Assembly (NCBI GenBank): GCA_001247695.2
Contig: LGRX02012510.1
Span: 1-25,309, forward strand
DNA from: Cymbomonas tetramitiformis
Taxonomy: Eukaryota; Chlorophyta; Pyramimonadophyceae; Pyramimonadales; Pyramimonadaceae
DNA length: 25,309 nucleotides
Direction of reading: 5' to 3'
Below are positions 1 to 8,457 of this stretch, in pieces. Position 1 is the first letter of the stretch, and the number at the start of each line of letters is the position of its first letter. The translations under genes were made by a program, and so were the position numbers. The notes under the pieces are model-generated. The model was not told the DNA's origin. It made no database searches and worked only from the letters and a program-made list of their open reading frames with translations.

Positions 1-107
1 CTGCTGCTACAGGGGGGGGTGGTGGTGGTGCTGCTGCTGGTGCGGGTTGTGGTGCTGCTGCTGCTGAAGGTGGTGGTGGTGCTCCTTCTTCTGCCTGCAA
101 GCATTTT
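1..107. repeat. GTG/CTG trinucleotide-rich tract
   Basis: The tract consists of runs of ggt, gct and ctg. On the plus strand the frame starting at base 3 is an Ala/Gly-rich stretch that stays open into the minisatellite to base 485. On the minus strand, bases 90 to 7 read as a His/Gln-rich tail ending in TAG, preceded by an AG acceptor-like site at 92-91. That tail is in the phase needed to follow exon 4 of the minus-strand gene at 1115-2199. Either strand could be coding at the window edge and neither can be chosen from sequence alone. Confidence 0.6.
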
Positions 108-178
108 TTGGAATGCTTGAATTTGGAGTTTTTACATTTGTCATTTCGCTCTACGTTAGATTTCAAAACTTGGCAGAC

Positions 179-896
179 CATGCAACCGGGCTTGCTTAGC
201 ATGCAACCTGCCTTCCCCAGCATGCAACCTGCCTCCCACTGCATGCAACCTGCCTTGCCCATCATGCAACCAGCATGCAACCTGCCTTGTCTAGCATGCA
301 ACATGGCCTATTCAGCATGCAACCTGGCCTATTCAGCATGCAACCTGCATTGTCCAGCATGCAACCTGCCTTGCCCTGCATGCAACCTGCATGCAACCTG
401 CCTTTCCCCAGCATGCAACCTGCCTCCCAGTGCATGCAACCTTCCTTGCCCATCATGCAACCAGCATGCAACCTGCCTTGTGTAGCATGCAACATGGCCT
501 ATTCAGCATGCAACCTGGCCTATTCAGCATGCAACCTGCATTGTCCAGCATGCAACCTGCCTTGCCCTGCATGCAACCTGCATGCAACCTGCCTTTCCCC
601 AGCATGCAACCTGCCTCCCAGTGCATGCAACCTTCCTTGCCCATCATGCAACCAGCATGCAACCTGCCTTGTGTAGCATGCAACATGGCCTATTCAGCAT
701 GCAACCTGGCCTATTCAGCATGCAACCTGCATTGTCCAGCATGCAACCTGCCTTGCCCTGCATGCAACCTGCATGCAACCTGCCTTCCCCCAGCATGCAA
801 CCTGCCTTGTCCAGAATGCAACCTGGGCTGCTCAGCATGCAACCTGCCTTGCCCATGATGCAACCTGCCTTGTCCACATGTCCAGCATGCAACCTT
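179..896. repeat. GCATGCAACCTGCC minisatellite with 191-bp higher-order period
   Basis: About 36 degenerate units of roughly 20 bp share the core gcatgcaacctgcctt. From about 209 to 781 the array is built of three near-identical 191-bp blocks, seen as identical spacing of variant units. The frames that run through it (MQPA/ACNLP repeats on plus, GCML repeats on minus) arise from the repeat and are not taken as genes. Single units also occur outside the array: inverted near 1050-1066 and direct near 2291-2316. Confidence 0.93.
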
Positions 897-1114
897 GAAG
901 TTAATAATTCACTTAGTGGAGATGACGCCGGCCCCTTCAAGAGGTCTTACGGGCCAACTAATTCCACCTGGTTACTCGGGTTTCTCCGCCTTCACGGATC
1001 AGTCCCCTTTTACCGGAATATGTATAATATTATGTATGTATAATATAATACAAGGCAGGTTGCATGCTTGGTTCTTGGGGAAGCCAGATTGCAGGGTGCA
1101 GGTAGGGCACCAAC

Positions 1115-2199
1115 CTGAAGACGGCGAGGCTCCTCAAAACCAATGTCCTTGAAGCAGTCGGACACGGATCTTGCAGGATCTCGCCGGAGGAGCTGAAGCA
1201 GCTCCTCCGCGTGGGCGATGGTGAATCCACCTGGGGAAGTGCAAGGCATTGGGTTGAAAGAGGGCTGCTGGGGTTGGGATGTGTAAAGGGCGCATGTTGA
1301 CAGGATGCGAGCAGCTGGCATGCTGCCAGAGCAGCATGCTGGCATACGGCACGTTGTGAACATGACATGTGCTGAAACATGAATACGCAGGGGGGGGGGA
1401 GGAATAGGCACCAGCAGGCGAAGGCCGCTGACAGGCGTTCGGGATGCTGTGGTCGGACGCCGCGCGCTTCCGTTTCCCAGTCGCCGGCTGGGCGCTTTCC
1501 GCTGCCGCGCCCTCCGCTGCCGCGCCCTGTTGAGCTGCGGAGGGTGGGGATTGGTATGAGATACAGGATTGTGTGGGCGTAACGTGTGGAAGGAATGCGC
1601 GAAAGGTAAAGATCTCATACCTGCAGCAACGTGCAGCCTTGCAGGGAGGAAGCGGCGAAGGCTCACGCCCTCCAGCTGTCGCAACTCGTCCATTGTGGCG
1701 CAGCTGCCACAGTGGACGAATCCGTCCACGTGTGAAGGATTGCCGCTGAAGTAAAACTCCAACGGCACCCTGTCGAACACGCGCTGGGTGTCCACCTCTT
1801 CGACGGTGTACAGACCCGTCTCGGCATCTCTAGAACGCACCCTGCGCATAACAACAAAGGCACCTGAACAATAGTTATGCGCGGAAAAAGTACACAGGGA
1901 TGAGATTGGCCAGGCGCTTACCAGGCGAAGGTGTTAACGGATCCCTTCTTAACCCGTCCGTACTCCACAAGGGAGCCGGGCGGGAAGAGGACGTTGAACC
2001 AGTTGTCCTGGTCTGGGTGCTTTGTCCTACAGCGTCGGATGTTCGACGCCTTGGGCTCCCCGCGCATGCCCCACTTGCACGCGAAGCACATGTCTGTGTG
2101 CGGGGAGCCATGCGCGTCCGTTCCCTGTCGGATACGGCTGGCTAGTTTTTGCTTATAGGCAGCGCTGAACTTTTCTGGATCTACTGAGGATCCTGTCAT
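1115..2199 (-). CDS. Unrecognised multi-exon protein with paired cysteines and KRKR patch
   Basis: Four exons fit one frame: 2199-1922, 1841-1621, 1534-1412 and 1230-1115. The first two donors are GTAAGC and GTATGA. Acceptors end in CAG, and that of exon 3 follows a clear pyrimidine tract. Phases match at every junction, giving 246 codons. Visible features are CFACKWG and HCGSC cysteine pairs in exons 1 and 2, an Ala/Gly-rich linker with GKRKRA in exon 3 (possible nuclear signal), and a helical peptide IAHAEELLQLLRRDP in exon 4. The exon 3 donor is the least certain. ATG 2199 may not be the true start, because pyrimidine-rich sequence ending in ATGACAG just upstream could be an acceptor. The frame is open after exon 4 to 1010 but turns into minisatellite-like sequence, so an intron after CAG at 1115 is preferred. 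I do not recognise the family; a nuclear role is only a guess from KRKR. Confidence 0.5.
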
Positions 2200-2279
2200 T
2201 GAACGACGAGAAGAAAAAAGTAAGGGAAGTCGAGAAAGAGGTCAGGAATACACTGCTGGCGGCTTATTCAAGTTAAAGT

Positions 2280-2446
2280 CGAGTGAAAGCCGCATGCAAC
2301 ACTGCATGCAACCTGCAGAATGCACACACAATCTTTAAAATTCGGTGTACGATGTAACAGTTTTCCCGCGAGCGACACACGTGACGAAACGCGAATGTGA
2401 ATTTCGCCGGAAATTTCCGGTGAAATGACCATGACATCCTGTCTGA
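2280..2446. other. Non-coding gap with 14-bp palindrome
   Basis: No gene is seen. Two units of the GCATGCAAC repeat lie near 2291-2316. A perfect 14-bp palindrome, CCGGAAATTTCCGG, lies at 2407-2420. The recognisable copia RNase H homology begins just after this stretch, so the left breakpoint of that fragment is near 2440. Confidence 0.6.
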
Positions 2447-3011
2447 CCTCGCGATCGCGCGGAAGGAGTTCCCACTTCGTGTCAAATATCGTTTACCTAC
2501 TTTCACGGTATGCTCATTGACTGGTGGTCAAAGAAGCAGAAGTCATGCACTGCCCTTCACTCTACAGAGGCAGAGTATGTTGCCATGTCAGAGGCCTGCA
2601 CCTCCGCCCTGGCCATCTATAACACACTAACAGAGTTCTTTCCCTCAGCTGAGCCCATCACCATCAATGTAGATAACTCAGCAGTTCAGACTCTAGTCAC
2701 TCAGCGGGCACTCTCTTCTAAGCTCAAACACATTGAGGTTCGGTACCACGCGGTTAGGAACTGGTGTCAGGGACCCCTCAGGAAGTTTACACCGGTCTGG
2801 ATTCCGACTGATGACAATCAGTCTGACATTTTCACAAAAGCCCTTCCTATCACCAAACACGGGGTTCCCATTATTGACAAGTTCACTGCCCGCCTATTGG
2901 ATATTAAGGACCGGCGTGTTAAGCTGGTTGAGAAGCTACGAGCAGCTGAAGCACAGAAGCTGCATGCCCAGCAGCAACAACTACAACAACAGCAACGACA
3001 GGATCAGATTG
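2447..3011 (+). pseudogene. Ty1/copia RNase H C-terminal fragment, 5' truncated
   Basis: The translation has the copia RNase H signature: LIDWWSKKQKS, then STEAEYVAMSEA, INVDNSAV, LKHIEVRYH and the C-terminal block IPTDDNQSDIFTKALP. The first ATG in the fragment is at 2510, but the same frame shows homology from 2447 (GVPTS..ISFTYFHG) with a stop just before it. Reverse transcriptase, integrase, protease and Gag are missing, so this is a 5'-truncated remnant. After the RNase H block come a short basic segment and a Gln-rich run. The frame is then interrupted at 3011 by an LTR element on the opposite strand. The pre-insertion reading frame continues at 6774. Confidence 0.85.
3007..3011. repeat. 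Target-site duplication, left copy (GATTG)
   Basis: The five bases directly abut the LTR at 3012 and match 6769-6773 on the other side of the element. Confidence 0.88.
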
Positions 3012-3266
3012 TACCGGAATATCCTAGTTCACTAGATATCAGAGGGTCCCGAACTGTGTGGATAAACTGTGTTAAGATAATAAACCCTAAGCTAGATATA
3101 CCCGGAACGGTCTCGCAACGGTCTCGGATACTAGCCTACCTGTGACACAGCGTGTGTCACAGCACGAACCTATAGATCAGTCAGCAGTCCAGTGTTGGTC
3201 CTAGGGGTCTTTCATAGGGGCCTGCACCGGGACTCCCAGTCAGGGCTGCCTATACAGATTCCAGCA
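3012..3266 (-). repeat. 3' LTR of the Gag-only element
   Basis: This 255-bp LTR carries a perfect 10-bp inverted repeat, CTGTGACACA/TGTGTCACAG with a GCG loop, at 3140-3162, and a direct repeat of AACGGTCTCG. Compared with the other LTR it has two changes in the TATA-like stretch (minus strand GTATATCTAGC here, GTATTTATAGC in the 5' copy). Confidence 0.9.
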
Positions 3267-3291
3267 CACCACCCCAGCACTGTGGGTGGTG
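3267..3291 (-). other. Purine-rich tract and hairpin next to the 3' LTR
   Basis: On the minus strand the nine bases before the LTR start are GGGGTGGTG, a likely polypurine tract for plus-strand priming. The same site forms a perfect 8-bp stem, CACCACCC with GGGTGGTG, and a nine-base loop. A second CACCAC/GTGGTG stem lies near 3556-3576. Confidence 0.45.
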
Positions 3292-3596
3292 ACTGTCTAG
3301 GAGAGTTAGAATGTTAAGATAAGTTAGGGCAGGAGCTAGGGTGACAAACCTAACTGCTAATTCAACTGTGCAATTCTGATACACAAATTGAAACCCTCTA
3401 GCCGGCACAAGAGCAGAAACATACAGGCAATGCAAGTCCTGCTAAACTACTGAAAAGCTCTGTGTCAGCAAGTCAGATCGAAGAGTTCAAAGTTGTCAAA
3501 GCAAAAGCATAAACCAGATTGAAGACCGTGTTGAGGTCAAAGTACATCTCAGCACACCACCATGAAAGTGGTGTACTGCCAGAACCAGAAACATAA

Positions 3597-6362
3597 CTAC
3601 TCGGGGTCAACGGCCAGAGGAGCACCGTCACCACAACGAGCACTGTAGTAGTCCACAGTAGCACGGCGGAGTAACACAGGGCTGCCAAAGTGCAAGGTGT
3701 CGGCCACTGAGAAATCATTCGCCAGAGAATTTGACGGAGTTGGTGTTGTTGATTCGTCGATCACGGGAGGCTGCACCGCACCGGGGTGCTGCCAAGTACT
3801 GCCCGACGGTGGCGCCTCGTCATCCGAAGACGATGCCGGCGACAACGGAGGACCGCCCTCAAATAAGATGCCAGGCGGCGGCGGCCCGGGATGCCACGGC
3901 ACCGGAGCCATATAGAGGCCCTGCCGCCTCTGCACCCGCCGGTGGAGACGAGGCGGGATGGCACATGGCACCGCGTCAAGCGGTGACTCCTCACTCCTGC
4001 ACAGCACAGGCTGCCGCGCAGCCCGACCCGATACCTGCACAGGGTCGATGTCGTTGGCCACCGTATAGGTGGCAGCTCCCACTCCCACGACAGAAATCAA
4101 GAGAATGAAAGAGAGAAGGAAGGGCATCCCCCACAAGCCCGCGTGGGCGGGGAAGCCCCACGGAGGCTTTCCGCAGCCGTGGCTGCGGGGAGTACCGGCA
4201 TGCCAATCTCCCAGAGCACCACCAGAGTGAGGCGCTCGGGCTGCGGGCGTCGACGAGTGATTCGCCGAGATGGCCGAGGCCCGCGGCTTCACGACGAAGC
4301 TGCCGTCAGCGAAGTCCTCGTAATCGTCCGTGTCGTAACCCGTGAGATCAACCGGCTCGACGGCGGCGTGGTTCACGGTCTGAACGAACCCAGCGAACTC
4401 ACCGTCCGCGTCCGCTGTGGTGGTCACCCGCGCCGATTGAAGTGGCGCGGGCTTCACATCTTCTCCCTGCGAGACAGGCATAGCAGGGGCCGGCACGGCG
4501 GATGCCGATGCCGCCGCACCACCTGCCGGAACCTGCTCCTCCGGTGTGGCCACCGCCGCGGCGGGCACGCACACCAGAGCCGAAGCCCCCTGCCCGTTAC
4601 CGGCAGGAGGCGGGAAAGATGCGTGAGTGTAATGCACCTGCGGGTTGGCCGCGGAGTGAACCTCCGCGGCAAGATCGTCGAGCCGGCGGAGAATGTCATC
4701 CCCCTCGGAAGCCGGCTGCTGCTCCACGGTGAAGCCGTAGGCGGACACGTCGATGCCGCCCACCGCTCCCGCACAAAGCACCGCGGGCGGCCCGTACGCG
4801 GCTGCCGCACGTGCGAAGGACTCCGCCCCGTCATCCGCCGCCTGCTGGAACAATGCACACATGGCGAGCGCGTGCACCCCCTCCGCGTCCTCCTCGTCGA
4901 TGGGAACGCAAAATGCCGCGGCAGAGGTGGGCGGGTGCTGGCGCCCGCCCAACGGGCAGTCGCGGTAAAAGTGATAGCTCTCACCTTTGCCCGCCTTCTT
5001 GCACCTACCGCAGAACGGCTTTGCCCGTTGATCGTCACGGTCGAACCCCACTGGCGGGGCCTTGTGGGTTCCCATACGGAATCCCCGCGGCTGCTGCCCC
5101 CGCTGCTGCTGCTGCCGCTGCTGCACACGCTCCCGTTGTTGACGCACAACCGGAGCGGCCTCACCTTGCTGCCGCTGTACGAGCTCCTTCAGCTCCGTGA
5201 TCTTCTGCAGCAGTGCGTCATACTCGCCGCTAGACAGGTGTGCGGAGATGCCGTCCGCGCCAGAAGCCGTCTTCCCCCCGCCCGTCTGTGCCCAAGCCTG
5301 GTAGATCTCCACAACCATGGAACGGAGCGAAACCAGTGACACATGAGCCAAGTCAGCGGTCATGGGATAGCGGACCTTCACCGCAGCGTAGAAGGTCGGG
5401 TCGAGTCGGGTGTAGAGGCTCAATTTCCTCGTGGCCTCGGTCGGTGTCCAGTCAGAAGCTCGGTTATCCCGCACCAAACGTTGTTCCTTAGCCAAGATCG
5501 GCTGCGGGTCAACGTTCGCGGGATAACGCAACGCGGCGTGCTCCTCCTGCTGTGACTCTCGTAGTGCCACCGGCACACAACCCTTGATGATGTCGACAAG
5601 GGCTCGACGTCCATCTCGGTCAGTCGAAGAATCGGTACCAGTCAGCCAGACGAACGCGTTGCTGTGCTTCTCAACCACCAGGGCAAGGACGTCGTAGAGA
5701 AGCCCATTCACCTTGTTGACCACAGGAGCCAGAGGGTCGTCGAGGTCAAAGGCACACAGTTCCAGTCCGGCCGACTGAAACTCCGTACGCAGCTGCACCA
5801 CCAGGTCGGACAGAAGGCCAGCGTCGTCCGTACCGCGGAAATGATGTTTCTTGTCACCAAGAATATCCTCACGGATACTCTTGGCCCAAGCCCGATGGAG
5901 TCGTGCTTTGTAGATCTCGTCGACGAGCTTGGACTGCTCCTGCAGGTAACGTCTGACGGCAACGTCCTCGTCTACGTTTGATGCAGGGTTGGGGGTAGGA
6001 ACAAAAGGCGTAGCTGCTGTCGGCGTGTTCCGCACCCCGTCGATCAACCTCAAAGAGGCATCGATGTCACTGTCCCTCGTGAGGGACTTCTTGGATCTTG
6101 TCGTCACTCCCATCTCTAGAAAAGCCTGAGGGGAGGCAGCACGCTGCAGCACGTTTGGGTAGGGTCGCGGAGAAAATGCGACGTCACGGACACGGAAAGA
6201 GCGGTCGGGCCATGCTAGCGAGGGGCGAAGGAAGATGTCGTCGAAGTCAAAGGTGCCTAGGTCACCAGCCCAAAACACGGCAGCAGGCGGGATCAGAGCG
6301 AGCAGAGAACCGCGAATAGTGAACATTGCGACGACGAAACCCAATCCAAGCCGGCACCCCAT
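3597..6362 (-). CDS. Gag-like polyprotein with CCHC zinc knuckle and C-terminal membrane segment
   Basis: A 921-codon ORF from ATG 6362 to its stop at 3597. Residues ~85-400 are mostly helical and look like a capsid region. A second possible start lies at residue ~84 (MGVTTRSKKS), which would give a Gly-2 N terminus. A coiled Gln/Arg-rich linker (residues ~400-430) precedes one zinc knuckle at ~450-470, CGRCKKAGKGESYHFYRDC, spaced C-X2-C-X9-H-X4-C instead of the usual CX2CX4HX4C. The remaining ~450 residues are Ala/Pro-rich and acidic, with one strongly hydrophobic segment at ~745-765 (FLLSFILLISVVGVG) followed by a Pro-rich tail. No D[TS]G protease, integrase or RT motif is seen. The N terminus (residues 1-35) is also hydrophobic. 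Nucleocapsid function is inferred from the knuckle; the role of the long C-terminal half is unknown. Confidence 0.8.
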   Translation of the reverse strand: MGCRLGLGFVVAMFTIRGSLLALIPPAAVFWAGDLGTFDFDDIFLRPSLAWPDRSFRVRDVAFSPRPYPNVLQRAASPQAFLEMGVTTRSKKSLTRDSDIDASLRLIDGVRNTPTAATPFVPTPNPASNVDEDVAVRRYLQEQSKLVDEIYKARLHRAWAKSIREDILGDKKHHFRGTDDAGLLSDLVVQLRTEFQSAGLELCAFDLDDPLAPVVNKVNGLLYDVLALVVEKHSNAFVWLTGTDSSTDRDGRRALVDIIKGCVPVALRESQQEEHAALRYPANVDPQPILAKEQRLVRDNRASDWTPTEATRKLSLYTRLDPTFYAAVKVRYPMTADLAHVSLVSLRSMVVEIYQAWAQTGGGKTASGADGISAHLSSGEYDALLQKITELKELVQRQQGEAAPVVRQQRERVQQRQQQQRGQQPRGFRMGTHKAPPVGFDRDDQRAKPFCGRCKKAGKGESYHFYRDCPLGGRQHPPTSAAAFCVPIDEEDAEGVHALAMCALFQQAADDGAESFARAAAAYGPPAVLCAGAVGGIDVSAYGFTVEQQPASEGDDILRRLDDLAAEVHSAANPQVHYTHASFPPPAGNGQGASALVCVPAAAVATPEEQVPAGGAAASASAVPAPAMPVSQGEDVKPAPLQSARVTTTADADGEFAGFVQTVNHAAVEPVDLTGYDTDDYEDFADGSFVVKPRASAISANHSSTPAARAPHSGGALGDWHAGTPRSHGCGKPPWGFPAHAGLWGMPFLLSFILLISVVGVGAATYTVANDIDPVQVSGRAARQPVLCRSEESPLDAVPCAIPPRLHRRVQRRQGLYMAPVPWHPGPPPPGILFEGGPPLSPASSSDDEAPPSGSTWQHPGAVQPPVIDESTTPTPSNSLANDFSVADTLHFGSPVLLRRATVDYYSARCGDGAPLAVDPE

Positions 6363-6493
6363 AGCTGCGGCTCAAGTCGCTCACCGCAAGCCGCTCATCT
6401 GAAAATCTCCACTAATGCCCAAACGTGCAAACGCGCACCACCTCTCCGAGCGGCCGTTTAGCCAATCATGGCCAAACTAGCAAGTGGAATAAA

Positions 6494-6508
6494 GCGTGGA
6501 TGGGGCCA
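6494..6508 (-). other. Candidate primer-binding site
   Basis: On the minus strand TGGCCCCATCCACGC begins five bases inside the 5' LTR boundary. Its complement ends in CCA like a tRNA 3' end. The tRNA was not identified, and the five-base gap makes this tentative. Confidence 0.25.
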
Positions 6509-6513
6509 CGACC

Positions 6514-6768
6514 TACCGGAATATCCTAGTTCACTAGATATCAGAGGGTCCCGAACTGTGTGGATAAACTGTGTTAAGATAATAAACCCTAAGCTATAAA
6601 TACCCGGAACGGTCTCGCAACGGTCTCGGATACTAGCCTACCTGTGACACAGCGTGTGTCACAGTACGAACCTATAGATCAGTCAGCAGTCCAGTGTTGG
6701 TCCTAGGGGTCTGTCATAGGGGCCTGCACCGGGACTCCCAGTCAGGGCTGCCTATACAGATTCCAGCA
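6514..6768 (-). repeat. 5' LTR of the Gag-only element, with TATA-like motif
   Basis: Identical to the 3' LTR except at four positions. On the minus strand it holds TATTTATAG near 6590-6598, a plausible TATA box about 230 bp upstream of the Gag ATG. The 10-bp inverted repeat lies at 6642-6664. Confidence 0.9.
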
Positions 6769-6773
6769 GATTG
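6769..6773. repeat. Target-site duplication, right copy (GATTG)
   Basis: The five bases directly follow the LTR ending at 6768 and match 3007-3011. The 5-bp length is typical of LTR-retroelement integrases. Confidence 0.88.
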
Positions 6774-6811
6774 TATTAGCATCACTGCAGCGGCAGAACT
6801 TGATAGGGTGA
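6774..6811 (+). pseudogene. Displaced C-terminal tail of the copia pol fragment
   Basis: Removing the nested element (3012-6768) and one copy of its GATTG target duplication rejoins codon GTA across the site. The pol frame then runs 12 more codons (LASLQRQNLIG) to a TGA at 6809-6811. The exact rejoin supports the nesting order: the copia fragment was present before the Gag-only element arrived. Confidence 0.7.
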
Positions 6812-8213
6812 CCCGAGGCGAGGGAAGGTGGGCCTCTGCGAGCATGTCTATTTCTAAAGACCCGGAGGCACCAGTAGGACCAGTTCTTGCCAATGCAAAT
6901 GCCTGATATGCTATTCTCTGCTGGCTCCGTTTCTGAGTATTATGATATATTGCTTGTCTGACATTATCATGCCACTGCCACACACATCCACATAATGTGG
7001 TGGTGTCACGGGGGACTAGATATACCGTACTGCCCCCTGTATGACATTCCTCGATGCATGTGACAGATGACTGCATTATTATTCGGCTCGAGACCGCGAG
7101 TCATAGCGACAGAGACTGCGAGCCACGTGTTAGAGTACTCGAGCATCACCGTAGCCGTACTCGTACAGACTTACACAGCGCACGTAGCATAAGCTACTTA
7201 GACTCTCAGACTCTCATATGTTATATCTTTTACAGACATATTATCACCGTTTGAGCCTCATATTTTTGCGTACAACGATAGTATTAAAACACGGATATAT
7301 AGAATATTCTACCCTATATGTGTTTCAAACTATCTATTATGGATGTGTGACCCGCTAAGCATGGCCCCGTTTGCTGCGCGATGCATGACCCACACCAACG
7401 GGCTCAACTCCGGATTCCTTAAGTATGGGACGAAATGACAAAAAGCTCAGTTTTGCGTGGCCCATATCATGCGGTCTATGTGACATATTACCAGTAGTAA
7501 GCATCGCGGTGATGATTGTATATGACTTCAAACCATATCAAGGAATTTTGGCGGAATTTTCCAACCATTAGGGTATTAATTAATAATGGCTTGCCAGAGC
7601 GTTACGAGCTTCGGCCGCTGCGCGGCCGATCGCGCGATTCTCGACAGACAGCGATGGAAAGCAGCTCGTAACCTCCGGACTATTACAGAAAATTAAAAAA
7701 ATCGATCTTAAGTGTGAAAAAATCGCTTTTCTGAGGCTCTGGTCTCAGCCAGAGTTGAGAGTAGGACTAGGTATCTGGTATGGGCAAGGGGTATTTTCTA
7801 TAAGTTTATACCCCTTGGGTGTGGGAGCTAAACGTAAAAGGTGTGGTGTGTGATTCCCGACGGGTAAAAAGTTTCGGGCCATTTCCAACTCACAGGTGAA
7901 GGGTTCCGGCGAATTCTCGTCTCGTGCAGTAGATGCCGCTCGGGTGAAACGTCGCGCTTGTTTCTCGGAAAGGGTGTGTATATAGAAAATAGTCGCAGAG
8001 AATAAGCAATGATGCAGCCGCGCAGCGTTTGATGGGACGGGTGGATACACATAGATAGGGCATCTGCATGTTTTCGGCACATAGTCGACGAAGGTTGGAT
8101 TTAAGAGTGCTTCGTTTTTCCATCTTAGGACCGACCTCCTTCCGATCCGCAGCCGCACTCGGCCCTCAATGTTGATTAACGCATGGAGGCTTCGCGTAGT
8201 CGACTAAAATGCT
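6812..8213. other. Gene-free, partly AT-rich stretch
   Basis: No convincing gene is seen. The first ~500 bp may include the 3' end of the old copia element; a second LTR copy would be needed to define it. A GC-rich palindrome, CGGCCGCTGCGCGGCCG, lies near 7614-7630. TATATA-type sequence lies near 7977-7984, about 230 bp before the ATG at 8214. A 137-codon open frame on the minus strand (7745-8158) starts at GTG and has no recognisable domain. Confidence 0.5.
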
Positions 8214-8457
8214 ATGACGCTTGGAGTTCTGCGAGCGTTGGTCCTGATATTTGCCTTGCCAACGAAAGCAGCGCGCGTCAAACCGCCTTGCCTTGAGAGC
8301 GTCTTGCGCCACGATGATCTCCCGCAGCCATCGAGTGCGACAACTGCGACAACTGCGACAATCGCGACATATTCGACAAGTGAGACATGGAGCGGAGAGG
8401 TAACACCACACACGCGGAGACGGAGAATCTTAGCGAGCTATGCCGTCAACTGCACAG
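8214..8457 (+). CDS. Exon 1: signal peptide and Thr-rich linker
   Basis: It begins ATG with a basic-hydrophobic signal peptide, MTLGVLRALVLIFALPTKAA. A 9-bp repeat (gcgacaact) near 8336-8370 then codes a Ser/Ala/Thr run. The donor CACAG|GTATGT is strong. The exon ends one base into a codon, which is completed by GG at 8741. Confidence 0.65.

Larger units (their letters stand above)
3012..6768 (-). mobile_element. Non-autonomous Gag-only LTR retrotransposon (TR-GAG type), complete
   Basis: The element is 3757 bp, with 255-bp direct terminal repeats at 3012-3266 and 6514-6768 that align without gaps and differ at four positions (about 98.4% identical). It is flanked by the 5-bp target duplication GATTG at 3007-3011 and 6769-6773. 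Read on the minus strand, the LTR starts TGCTGGAAT and ends ATTCCGGTA, an imperfect terminal inverted repeat. The only long ORF is the Gag-like gene starting 151 bp inside the 5' LTR. No protease, integrase, reverse transcriptase or RNase H is visible, so it must borrow these from an autonomous relative. Orientation is set by the Gag ORF, the TG end and a purine-rich tract beside the 3' LTR. Gag-only elements of this form are known from plants as TR-GAGs. Confidence 0.9.

Noticed and set aside
108..1043. MQPA/ACNLP repeat proteins on plus and GCML repeats on minus
   Set aside because: Produced by the ~20-bp minisatellite in several frames at once; no coding signal independent of the repeat.
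4143..5339. 398-codon plus-strand ORF opposite the Gag gene
   Set aside because: Arg/His-rich antisense shadow of the GC-rich Gag frame; no domain, and the Gag frame is clearly the coding one.
6812..7310. Possible 3' LTR of the outer copia element
   Set aside because: TG and CA ends can be picked but no second copy exists in the window, so boundaries cannot be supported.
7745..8158. 137-codon minus ORF
   Set aside because: Begins with GTG, ordinary length for chance in this composition, no motif or splice context.
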